Origin: Larkinella humicola
Lineage (GTDB): Bacteria > Bacteroidota > Bacteroidia > Cytophagales > Spirosomataceae
Assembly: GCF_008727875.1 (NCBI RefSeq)
Contig: NZ_VTWS01000005.1
Span: 62,001 to 126,000, forward strand
Direction: 5' to 3'
DNA: 64,000 nt
The position numbers and the translations under genes are program-made. Position 1 is the first letter of the stretch. Every line of letters starts with the position of its first letter. Positions 34,461 through 42,053 of the stretch are shown here, piece by piece. The notes under the pieces are model-generated. The model made no database searches. It saw nothing but the letters and a program-made list of their open reading frames with translations, and was not told the DNA's origin.

Positions 34461-35837
34461 TTACACTTTGTATTTTCGGTAGAGCGCTCCCCACGGTTCC
34501 CGCATGACGCGGGAACGCAATTGATTCGCAGCGAAATTCGCTACAAACTCCTCTTTTTCCGGGTTCCATTTCAGATCCTGGTTGAGCAGCAAGGCCATGT
34601 TTCCGAGGTGAGCAAGGGTGACCGAACGATGGCCAATCTCCGCCGGAGCTGCGGTCGGTTGCCGGGAAATTACACAGTCTATAAAGTTGCGGTAGTGATT
34701 GTCACTTTTGTACAGGTGGATTTCCTGCTCGCCAATTACCGTGCTGTCGATTTTTTCAGGAGTCACCTTGTAACTGCCTCTCGACACCCAGATGTTCCCT
34801 TCCGAACCGTGAAACGTAATGCCGCGGGGTGCCCGGGATGCATCCGACCCCACAATTAACTGAACGCCGTTTTTATAGATACACTCAAAATAGAATTCCA
34901 CCGCCGTATTCCAGACCGGATCGTTCGACCACTTCGCGCTGGGGTTTCTGATTTCCACCGGGCCGGTATGATCTGTACCGATTCCCCATTGGGCAATGTC
35001 GAGGTGGTGCGCTCCCCAATCCGTTACCATACCTCCCGAATAATCCAGATTCCACCGAAAGTTAACGTGGGTTCGCGCCGGACAGTACGGAGCCTCGGGG
35101 GCCGGACCCAGCCAGGTCTGGTAGTCAAAATCCTTCGGAACGGCAGTTGGAGCCGTCAAATGGCCGGTTTTACCAAAATCAGGCGTTCCTCCGGGTAAGC
35201 CGCAAACTACTTTTTCCAATTTGCCGATTCGACCATTCCGAACCAATTCGCAGGCCCGCAGAAACTCGGGTCCCGATCGTTGCTGACTGCCGGTTTGAAA
35301 AACGACCCCGTATTTCTTGACGGCATCACTCATGGCCCGGCCTTCCGAGATCGTAAGCGACAGCGGTTTTTGACAGTACATTGCTTTGCCCGCCCGGGCC
35401 GCCATCAACACCGGGATGGAATGCCAGTGGTCCGGGGTTAGCACCGCCACCGCATCGATGTCTTTGCGATCGATGACTTCTCTGAAATCAAGGTATCCTT
35501 TGGTTGATTTGTACGATTTGGTGTTCTCCTTGCTGTAAAAATCATTGACCAGCTCCATGATGTACTCACGACCGCCAACCCGTCCGTCCCAATACCCCGT
35601 GCTTTTCTTGTTGAGGTCGCAAATGGTGGTTACCTGTACCCGCTTGTCGGGGAGGAAACCTTTTACGTCATTCTCAGCCTGATTGCCCGCTCCGATAAAT
35701 GCCAGATTGATCCGGTCTGACGGACTGACAAATCCGTTCTTCCCCAGGGCCGAAGCGGGAATCAAGGTGGGGAGCGCTATTGCCGAGGTTACCACACCAG
35801 CGGCATTTTTGATAAAAGCTCTTCTTTTCAAGTTCAT
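34461..35837 (-). CDS. Gfo/Idh/MocA family oxidoreductase with export signal
   Basis: 458 residues starting MNLKRRAFIKNAAGVV, a twin-arginine-like signal, then a Rossmann NAD(P) domain (INLAFIGAGNQAENDVKG at about 42) and the Gfo/Idh dehydratase fold. AVAVLTPDHWHSIPVLMAARAGKAMYCQKPLSLTISEG holds the family EKP-type loop in the form QKP. GGMVTDWGAHHLDIAQWGIGTDHTGPVEI carries the conserved catalytic histidines. Such exported members oxidise sugars to 3-keto forms. The following DUF1080 gene could hydrolyse the product, which fits a 3-keto-disaccharide pathway (inference). Confidence 0.93.
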   Translation of the reverse strand: MNLKRRAFIKNAAGVVTSAIALPTLIPASALGKNGFVSPSDRINLAFIGAGNQAENDVKGFLPDKRVQVTTICDLNKKSTGYWDGRVGGREYIMELVNDFYSKENTKSYKSTKGYLDFREVIDRKDIDAVAVLTPDHWHSIPVLMAARAGKAMYCQKPLSLTISEGRAMSDAVKKYGVVFQTGSQQRSGPEFLRACELVRNGRIGKLEKVVCGLPGGTPDFGKTGHLTAPTAVPKDFDYQTWLGPAPEAPYCPARTHVNFRWNLDYSGGMVTDWGAHHLDIAQWGIGTDHTGPVEIRNPSAKWSNDPVWNTAVEFYFECIYKNGVQLIVGSDASRAPRGITFHGSEGNIWVSRGSYKVTPEKIDSTVIGEQEIHLYKSDNHYRNFIDCVISRQPTAAPAEIGHRSVTLAHLGNMALLLNQDLKWNPEKEEFVANFAANQLRSRVMREPWGALYRKYKV

Positions 35838-35850
35838 CTATTTTTTATGA

Positions 35851-36117
35851 TCAAGGGTCCGGATGCAATTCAAAACTGTTAATATCCGGAGTTTTATCCA
35901 CTTTTACGCATTTAGGTTTGTTATCCATCGCAGATAGTGGAATCGGCAAATGCATACCGACATCAAATCCCCAAAGCGAATCATCGTGTTGGGTCCCCAT
36001 ACCAAAGTCCGTTTTTGTCCAGGTTCCGCAAACTGCCGTAAAGTCTCCCTTAAACAGCCTTACTTTTTTCCGACAATGAATTTTTCGTTCACCTTCGGCA
36101 TTTTTGTTACCATGCAA
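35851..36117 (-). CDS. Short unassigned frame, possibly a gene remnant
   Basis: An 88-codon frame of which the last 65 (FKGDFTAVCGTWTKTDFGMG through DNKPKCVKVDKTPDINSFEL) look protein-like, while the first 20 are basic and unlike a usual start. It ends 13 bp before the Gfo/Idh start. I do not recognise a family. It could be the C-terminal remnant of a lost gene or a chance frame. Confidence 0.3.
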   Translation of the reverse strand: MHGNKNAEGERKIHCRKKVRLFKGDFTAVCGTWTKTDFGMGTQHDDSLWGFDVGMHLPIPLSAMDNKPKCVKVDKTPDINSFELHPDP

Positions 36118-36247
36118 ATGCGTAATAAGATAACGTACCTGAAATGGCGTTTAATTTGCGTAACTTGGTATTGAAGTTCGCGTAAATCAAAGGAAATAGA
36201 TTTAGCTAGATCAAAAATATGTTGCCTCTGTTTTATCCGCTTTAACG

Positions 36248-37414
36248 ATGCGCAAAAATATACTAGCCCTGCTCACGATTATTTGTTTATTCACCGTCAT
36301 TATCCAAGCCTGTACAAAAGATGATCGCAGCGCGGCCATAGGTCCTTCAGTCAGTCCCTCCCCCGGTACAACCAGCAGCCCAGTCAGTAACCCACTTACC
36401 AATGATACGGCTGCGCTTGGCCAGCTCCTGTTTTGGGACCCAATCCTGTCAGGCGGGAAAGACGTAGCCTGTGCTACCTGTCATCACCCCAACAATGCCT
36501 ATACCGATGGATTGGACCTGTCACTGGGTCCCAATGCCGTGGGCTATGGGCAAAACCGCCGGTTTCTGCGGCCTAATGATGTGCCTCTTACAAAGCGAAA
36601 TACGCAAACCCTACTCAATGCGGCCTTCAATGGCATGGGTGGTAGCGGAACTTATGAGCCATTGACTGCGCCGATGTTTTGGGATTCGCGTATCCAAAGT
36701 CTGGAGAATCAGGTTACCAGCCCAATCCTGGGCTTTGAGGAAATGCGCGGTCATGCCTTTAGTGAAGCCGTTACGTTAGACAGTCTGGTAGCGCGTTTGA
36801 CAACCATTGCGGAGTACCGACAACGGTTTCAGACCGTCTTTGGTAACGGCAAAGCCATTACTGCGGCCAACATCAGCAAAGCCATTGCGGCTTTCGAACG
36901 TACCTTAATTGCGATGAATTCCCCCTTCGACCGCTACCAGAAAGGCAATAAAGCGGCCCTTACTGACCAACAAGTTCAAGGGATGCAGCTCTTTAAGGAC
37001 GAGGGTTGTCCCCTTTGCCATTCGGGACCGATGTTTTCCGACTACCAACTGCACGTGATGTCGGTGCCTGACAATACCCAACTGACAAGTTCTGACGCGG
37101 GTGCGGGGGGAACTTATGCGTTTCGGACTCCCTCCTTGCGAAACGTAGGACTGACGGCTCCCTATATGCATAGCGGGGTGTTTCAGACTCTACAGGAGGT
37201 ACTTAAGTTTTATGACGATATTGGTGAGCCTATTTCGCAAAATCCGCATGTGCCGGTTCAACAAATGGACGTAAAAATACAGCGAGTTGCCTTGCGCGAC
37301 TTCGAGCAGGAGCAACTCATTTCGTTTTTAAAAGCCCTGACAGATCCTGGTTTTGATAAGACCATCCCGGTTCGTGTCCCTAGTGGTCTCAATCCAGGTG
37401 GGAGCATCCGGTAA
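36248..37414 (+). CDS. Di-haem cytochrome c peroxidase, lipoprotein form
   Basis: 388 residues with a lipoprotein signal (IIQAC, Cys22) and a Ser/Pro-rich linker (about 32-50). Two haem c sites are CATCH (75-79) and CPLCH (254-258). Other CcpA/MauG marks are LGQLLFWDPILSGGKDVACA, MFWDSRIQSLENQ, FERTLIAMNSPFDRY and RNVGLTAPYMHSGVFQTL. It probably acts on the periplasmic face of a membrane. It is more distant from the 16170 paralogue than a recent duplicate would be. There is no obvious operon partner; a hairpin with T-run follows. Confidence 0.93.
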   Translation: MRKNILALLTIICLFTVIIQACTKDDRSAAIGPSVSPSPGTTSSPVSNPLTNDTAALGQLLFWDPILSGGKDVACATCHHPNNAYTDGLDLSLGPNAVGYGQNRRFLRPNDVPLTKRNTQTLLNAAFNGMGGSGTYEPLTAPMFWDSRIQSLENQVTSPILGFEEMRGHAFSEAVTLDSLVARLTTIAEYRQRFQTVFGNGKAITAANISKAIAAFERTLIAMNSPFDRYQKGNKAALTDQQVQGMQLFKDEGCPLCHSGPMFSDYQLHVMSVPDNTQLTSSDAGAGGTYAFRTPSLRNVGLTAPYMHSGVFQTLQEVLKFYDDIGEPISQNPHVPVQQMDVKIQRVALRDFEQEQLISFLKALTDPGFDKTIPVRVPSGLNPGGSIR

Positions 37415-37437
37415 TAGTGATGTTAGAGCAGCAAAAC

Positions 37438-37483
37438 AAAATGCCTTACAAGAGGCTTAATATCAGCAACTTATAAGGCATTT
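37438..37483 (+). terminator. Terminator-like hairpin after the second di-haem peroxidase
   Basis: AAATGCCTTA-CAAG pairs with CTTATAAGGCATTT across a 17-nt loop, 24 bp after the stop codon. It is near-symmetric, so it may also act for the tRNA-Leu on the opposite strand. Confidence 0.6.
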
Positions 37484-37487
37484 AACG

Positions 37488-37573
37488 TACCGGGAGCGGG
37501 AATCGAACCCGCACGAACATTACTGCTCACAGGATTTTAAGTCCTGCGCGTCTACCTATTCCGCCATCCCGGC
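37488..37573 (-). tRNA. tRNA-Leu (anticodon TAA)
   Basis: An 86-nt gene on the minus strand. GCCGGGA pairs with TCCCGGT and A is the discriminator. The anticodon arm is CAGGA-CTTAAAA-TCCTG with anticodon TAA, there is a long variable arm as in class II tRNAs, and the T arm GCGGG-TTCGATT-CCCGC is standard. CCA is not encoded. Confidence 0.96.
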
Positions 37574-37595
37574 GTGGTAGCAACCACATTCTACA

Positions 37596-37621
37596 AAAAA
37601 AGCACCGCGGTGGGTGCTTTT
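37596..37621 (-). terminator. Terminator between the two tRNA genes
   Basis: AAAAGCACC and GGGTGCTTTT form a 9-bp stem, with seven T residues following on the minus strand. It ends the tRNA-Gly transcript before tRNA-Leu. Confidence 0.75.
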
Positions 37622-37622
37622 G

Positions 37623-37695
37623 AGCGAAAGACGGGGTTCGAACCCGCGACCTCGACCTTGGCAAGGTCGCGCTCTACCAGCTGAGCTACTTTCGC
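37623..37695 (-). tRNA. tRNA-Gly (anticodon GCC)
   Basis: A 73-nt gene on the minus strand. Acceptor GCGAAAG pairs with CTTTCGC, the D arm AGCTCAGCTGGTAGAGC is standard, the anticodon arm is CGACC-TTGCCAA-GGTCG with anticodon GCC, and the T arm contains GGGTTCGAACCC. CCA is not encoded. Confidence 0.97.
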
Positions 37696-37813
37696 GTTCT
37701 ATGCCAGAACGTTGGCGTTTTGTGGATGCAAATATAAGGGGTCTGCGCCGTTTGGCAAGTACTTTCCTGAAAAAAAATTAGCAGGATCACCCATAACGCC
37801 ACTTATATTCTGA

Positions 37814-38692
37814 TTATGAATCGGTTAAAACCAACAAAAAAAGAAAGAAAACATTCAGTCCCGTGCCCGCCAGCAGCGTCATCGTCATCGCCGACCGAAA
37901 ATCAGCCTGCCGTTCGTCCCGAAAAACCCGGTTTGCCCAGAACAGAAAATACAACACCCCCGGCAACAAACACACGGGGAACAGCCAGAATACCGTCTCG
38001 CCCCGGAAATACGCGTAAAAACCGGCCAGCGACAGCGTGAACCAGATCAGCGTATTCAGAAAGGTACCGCGAACCCCCAGCAAACGGCTCATCGTCAAAT
38101 CGCCCCGACGACCGTCTTCCTCGTGCTGATACACCTGCGTGATCGGGTAAATGGCCAGCAGGTTCAGCGTACAGAGCAGAGCCGCCAGCAGAGGCCGGGG
38201 CTTTGCTAATTCCAGAATCGGCAGCCCATCGATGGCCTGAAGCGACATCAGGTAGGTAAAACCGCCCTGAAACAACCCGATCACGAGCCAACTGGCAATG
38301 GGGTACTTTTTTAAGCGAATAATTGGATGACTATACGCTTTGGAAATCAATCCGTAAATGAGTAAATAGGCCACGAATGGCCACCCGATCCAGACGCCAA
38401 TCACCAACGCCAGCAGGTCCAGCGCCCAGGCGACGTAAAACAGGGTCTTATCGACCGGCGGGGGCGTTTCCAGAATACCGATACTGCCTTCGTCTTTGTC
38501 GAAATAACTGTTGTAGGCATTGCTGGCCGGATAGAGCAGGAGGTGAATAACCGCCCCGATCACGGCTACCCGCCCCCAATCCAGCGTACCCCGATGAAGC
38601 TGTTCCGACTGACTCAGCGCAAAGAGAAAAACCGGCAATAGAAAAAACGAAAACGGCACCCGCAAATGGAGCCAGACGGTCCGAAAGGTCAT
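37814..38692 (-). CDS. UbiA family prenyltransferase
   Basis: 292 residues with about eight or nine membrane helices. The first aspartate-rich motif is NAYNSYFDKDEGSIG (about 58-72), the NxxxDxxxD form of UbiA proteins. The second, YQHEEDGRRGD (about 189-199), is a DxxxD-like site partly altered. UbiA enzymes attach prenyl chains to aromatic acceptors in the membrane. It is divergent from a type III polyketide synthase 113 bp away, a partner that makes phenolic acceptors. A shared pathway to a prenylated phenol or quinone-like product is therefore plausible. A role in homogentisate or menaquinone-type biosynthesis cannot be excluded. Confidence 0.88.
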   Translation of the reverse strand: MTFRTVWLHLRVPFSFFLLPVFLFALSQSEQLHRGTLDWGRVAVIGAVIHLLLYPASNAYNSYFDKDEGSIGILETPPPVDKTLFYVAWALDLLALVIGVWIGWPFVAYLLIYGLISKAYSHPIIRLKKYPIASWLVIGLFQGGFTYLMSLQAIDGLPILELAKPRPLLAALLCTLNLLAIYPITQVYQHEEDGRRGDLTMSRLLGVRGTFLNTLIWFTLSLAGFYAYFRGETVFWLFPVCLLPGVLYFLFWANRVFRDERQADFRSAMTMTLLAGTGLNVFFLFLLVLTDS

Positions 38693-38805
38693 ACCGGGAG
38701 AGGAAGGATAGAGGGTACAGTTTTCATCATCGAAAGTCTAACATTCAAGTGAACCGTTGGTTATAGAAAAGTCCGGATCGCTCCGGCAACCCTGAACAGG
38801 ACTAA

Positions 38806-39975
38806 ATGGATAGCTACATTACCGCCATCGGCACGGCCGTTCCGCCATACGGCTTCTCGCAGTTGCAAATTGCTTCGTTTATGGCGCAGGCTCTCCAGCT
38901 CGATGAACACAACCGGCGAAAATTGCAGGCCCTCTACCGACTGACCCGCATCGACCAGCGGCATTCGGTGCTGCCCGACTACGGCGCTTTGCCCGGTGAA
39001 TATACATTTTTTCCGAATACGCCTGATCTTGAACCGTTTCCGACCGTCGGAACCCGGATGGAATTGTACCGCAACGAAGCCCTCCCGCTGGCGGTGGCCG
39101 CTATTCAGGATTTATATTGCGACGAAAAACGAACCGTTCAGCCCACGCACCTGATTACGGTGAGTTGCACGGGTATGTATGCGCCGGGGCTGGACATTGA
39201 CTTGATCGAAGCCCTCGCCCTGCCCACCACCACGCAACGCACGGCCATCAATTTTATGGGTTGCTACGGTGCTTTCAACGCGCTGAAAACCGCCGACGCC
39301 TTCGTCCGCGCCGATCCGTCGGCCTGCGTGCTGATCGTTTGCCTGGAATTGTGTACGATTCATTTTCAGAAGAAAACTGACGAAGATCATCTGCTGTCCA
39401 ACGCCCTCTTCGCCGACGGAGCCGCTGCGGTGTTGGTGGAAGGTCGACCCAACCGGGAAAAACCGGTTCCTTCCTTCCGGATGCGGACGTTCTTCTGCGA
39501 TTTATTACCCGATGGAAAAAACGACATGGGCTGGATCATCAACGACTACGGTTTTGAAATGACGCTGACATCGGACGTGCCAGCGGTGATCCGGCAGGGC
39601 ATCGGCCAGGCACTCTCCCGCTTGCTGGAACACAGCGGACTGGCCATCGAAGACATCACCCACTACGCTCTGCACCCCGGCGGACGCAAAATTCTGGAAG
39701 TGATTGAGCAGCAATTGGGCATTGAACCGCACGAAAACCGCTTTGCCTACGAGGTGCTGCGAAAATACGGCAACATGTCGTCGGCGACGGTTCTGTTTGT
39801 GCTGAAAGAAATCCGCAATCACCTGCGCCCGGAGTCGGGGGCAGGCAACATTCTGAGTTGCGCTTTCGGGCCGGGCCTGACCCTGGAGTCGATGATTCTG
39901 GAAATTATACCGGCGGTTTTGCCGGTCACCGAGCAGGCAATGGCCGAATCTATTGCAATACCTTCCAACGCATAA
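38806..39975 (+). CDS. Type III polyketide synthase (chalcone synthase-like)
   Basis: 389 residues with the complete Cys-His-Asn triad: Cys153 in NFMGCYGA, His290 in YALHPGGRKIL, and Asn323 in YGNMSSATVLFVL. Other marks are LITVSCTGMYAPGLDIDLI and LFADGAAAVLVEG. Such enzymes condense malonyl-CoA on a starter CoA and cyclise the chain to a resorcinol, pyrone or similar ring. Its 3' end overlaps the convergent glycosyltransferase gene by 26 bp. A UbiA gene is divergent upstream. No methyltransferase or FAD hydroxylase of the usual bacterial type III clusters is adjacent. The starter unit cannot be read from sequence. Confidence 0.95.
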   Translation: MDSYITAIGTAVPPYGFSQLQIASFMAQALQLDEHNRRKLQALYRLTRIDQRHSVLPDYGALPGEYTFFPNTPDLEPFPTVGTRMELYRNEALPLAVAAIQDLYCDEKRTVQPTHLITVSCTGMYAPGLDIDLIEALALPTTTQRTAINFMGCYGAFNALKTADAFVRADPSACVLIVCLELCTIHFQKKTDEDHLLSNALFADGAAAVLVEGRPNREKPVPSFRMRTFFCDLLPDGKNDMGWIINDYGFEMTLTSDVPAVIRQGIGQALSRLLEHSGLAIEDITHYALHPGGRKILEVIEQQLGIEPHENRFAYEVLRKYGNMSSATVLFVLKEIRNHLRPESGAGNILSCAFGPGLTLESMILEIIPAVLPVTEQAMAESIAIPSNA

Positions 39976-40690
39976 GCCCCCAGCGGTGAAGCCGGTAGCG
40001 CATCGACACCGCCAAAACGCCCAGACCATAGATGCTGCTCCGCCGGAAATTGATCGATGATGCTTCCTTGAAGTATTTCGTCGGGCAGGTTACCTCGGCA
40101 ATTTCGAAGCCTTTCTGAAAAATCTGCGCGATCATTTCATTGTCAAAAATGAAGTCGTCGGAGTTGTGCGTAAAATCCAGACTGCGCAGCACCTCGCCCG
40201 AAAACGCCCGGTAACCGGTGTGGTATTCCGACAGTTTCTGGTTCATCAGCACATTCTGCGTCAGCGTCAGGAAGCGGTTGGCCACGTACTTATACAGCGG
40301 CATTCCGCCTTTCAACGCCCCTTTCCCCAAAATTCGGGAGCCAAACACCACCGGGTACAAATCATTGCCAATCAGGCTGACCATCGCCACAATCAGCTTG
40401 GGCGTATACTGATAATCAGGGTGTAACATCACAACAATATCGGCCTTCAGCTCCAGCGCTTTGCGGTAGCAGGATTTCTGATTGCCGCCGTAGCCTTTGT
40501 TTCTTTCGTGCCGGATCACATGCCGGATGCCCAGGCGGTTTGCTTCATCGACGGTATTGTCCGGACTGGCGTCATCGACCAGAATGACCTCATCAACGAT
40601 ATCGAACGGGATTTCACGGTAGGTACGTTCCAGCGTCAGGGCGGCCCGATAGGCCGGTAATACAACTACGACTTTCTTATCATGATACAT
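39950..40690 (-). CDS. Glycosyltransferase family 2 (DPM1-like)
   Basis: 246 residues, GT-A fold: VVVVLPAYRAALTLERTYREIP at the start, VDDASPDNTVDEA for nucleotide binding, and MLHPDYQYTPKLIVAMV carrying the D-x-D-like site. The C-terminal part has ISAFSGEVLRS-like and RRSSIYGLGV segments without membrane helices. It resembles polyprenol-phosphate sugar transferases or polysaccharide synthesis enzymes. It overlaps the type III polyketide synthase by 26 bp in convergent orientation, which is unrelated to function as far as can be told. Whether it glycosylates the product of that synthase is open. Confidence 0.9.
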   Translation of the reverse strand: MYHDKKVVVVLPAYRAALTLERTYREIPFDIVDEVILVDDASPDNTVDEANRLGIRHVIRHERNKGYGGNQKSCYRKALELKADIVVMLHPDYQYTPKLIVAMVSLIGNDLYPVVFGSRILGKGALKGGMPLYKYVANRFLTLTQNVLMNQKLSEYHTGYRAFSGEVLRSLDFTHNSDDFIFDNEMIAQIFQKGFEIAEVTCPTKYFKEASSINFRRSSIYGLGVLAVSMRYRLHRWGLMRWKVLQ

Positions 40691-40879
40691 ATTTGCAAAA
40701 ATAAGGAATCAACCGAAATCATAACCTGTTACTTAATAGAGCTATATTGCAATCAGTTTCACAAATCGATTTGTTTGGTTCTACAACTCACCGATCTTCC
40801 GGCGAATTTTGTGCCAAAATTCAATTAAACAGTTCTATTTAAACACTCGTTATACGCTAAATTTCATTGTTTTCGACTC

Positions 40880-41953
40880 ATGAGTTACGAAACCATATTT
40901 TTTGTTTGCTTTGCGCTCTTTGTTCTGCTGGTGATGGCCTTCGATTTGGGGGCGTTTACGAAGCAGAAAAGCCACATTGTCAGTTTTAAAGAAGCCGGTA
41001 CCTGGAGTGCGGTTTGGGTCGCGTTGTCGATTGGCTTCTACTTTTTCATTAAAAACTTCGGGTACCTCGTTCACGGCATCACCGACATGGCGCGGCTGGA
41101 AGAAGTCCGCAGCCTGTATGCTGATCACCTCAAACTGATTCCGGGCAACTTCGAGCAGAGTCTGGCCATTTTCCAGAACAACATGGCGCTGGAGTACATC
41201 ACCGGTTATCTGGTGGAGTATTCCCTGTCGGCTGATAATATTTTCGTCTTCATCATGATTTTCGCGTCGTTCGGCGTACGTCAGAAGTTCTACAAGAAGA
41301 TTCTGGTCTGGGGCATCCTGGGGGCCATCGTCCTGCGGTTTATTTTTATTTTCGTCGGCTCGGCGCTGCTGCAACGGTTCGACTGGATCATCTACATTTT
41401 CGGGGCGTTTCTGGTTTATACCGGCGTTAAACTCTTCTTCGAAAAAGATGAAGACCAGCAGATGGAGCCAAAAAACCACCCGGTGGTCAAGCTCACGGCC
41501 AAGTACATGAACGTTTACCGCCGGAACGTCATCGACCACTTTTTTGTCCGCCGGAAATCCGACCGCAAGCTGTTCGTCACGCCCCTGTTCATTGTCGTCA
41601 TCGTGGTCGCGTTCACCGATCTGGTGTTTGCCGTCGACTCCATTCCGGCCATTTTCTCGATCACCAAAGACCCTTACATCGTCTTTTTCTCCAATGTTTT
41701 TGCCATCATGGGGCTGCGGTCGATGTTCTTCTTCCTCTCCAGCATCATGAGCCAGTTCCGTTTCCTGAAAACCGGTCTGGCGGCCCTGCTGACGTTCATC
41801 GGATTGAAAATGATCTTCCACAGTTGGCTGGAAGATCACGGTTTTGAGACGGTTTACTCGCTGTACGTCATTCTGACCATTCTGGGCGTTAGCATTCTGG
41901 CCTCCTGGCTGATTCCGGAAAAGAAGAAGGAACCGGAGGAAGTCCAGGTGTAG
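40880..41953 (+). CDS. TerC/Alx family integral membrane protein
   Basis: 357 residues with about nine hydrophobic segments. TerC marks are GYLVEYSLSADNIFVFIMIF (about 112-131) and, in the second half, VVAFTDLVFAVDSIPAIFSITKDPYIVFFSNVFAIMGLRS. The family includes tellurite-resistance-associated proteins and the pH/manganese-responsive Alx exporter. Here there are no other ter genes, so manganese or metal-ion homeostasis is the more likely role (inference). It is monocistronic, with a strong hairpin terminator 40 bp downstream shared with the convergent SusD gene. Confidence 0.93.
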   Translation: MSYETIFFVCFALFVLLVMAFDLGAFTKQKSHIVSFKEAGTWSAVWVALSIGFYFFIKNFGYLVHGITDMARLEEVRSLYADHLKLIPGNFEQSLAIFQNNMALEYITGYLVEYSLSADNIFVFIMIFASFGVRQKFYKKILVWGILGAIVLRFIFIFVGSALLQRFDWIIYIFGAFLVYTGVKLFFEKDEDQQMEPKNHPVVKLTAKYMNVYRRNVIDHFFVRRKSDRKLFVTPLFIVVIVVAFTDLVFAVDSIPAIFSITKDPYIVFFSNVFAIMGLRSMFFFLSSIMSQFRFLKTGLAALLTFIGLKMIFHSWLEDHGFETVYSLYVILTILGVSILASWLIPEKKKEPEEVQV

Positions 41954-41994
41954 ATACCACCGGATCAGGCATTCTTTTCAGCACGACATAGAAT

Positions 41995-42041
41995 AAAAAA
42001 GCAGGCCATGCGGAGTGATCTCGCATGGCCTGCTTTTTTAA
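41995..42041. terminator. Bidirectional terminator between TerC and SusD genes
   Basis: AAAAAAGCAGGCCATGCG pairs with CGCATGGCCTGCTTTTTT around an 11-nt loop. A and T runs on both sides make it effective on either strand for the convergent genes. Confidence 0.92.
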
Positions 42042-42053
42042 TACGAAAAGCGC

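Noticed and set aside
40850-41839. 329-codon minus-strand frame opposite TerC
   Set aside because: Highly charged antisense shadow of a membrane protein gene; the TerC frame carries all family motifs.
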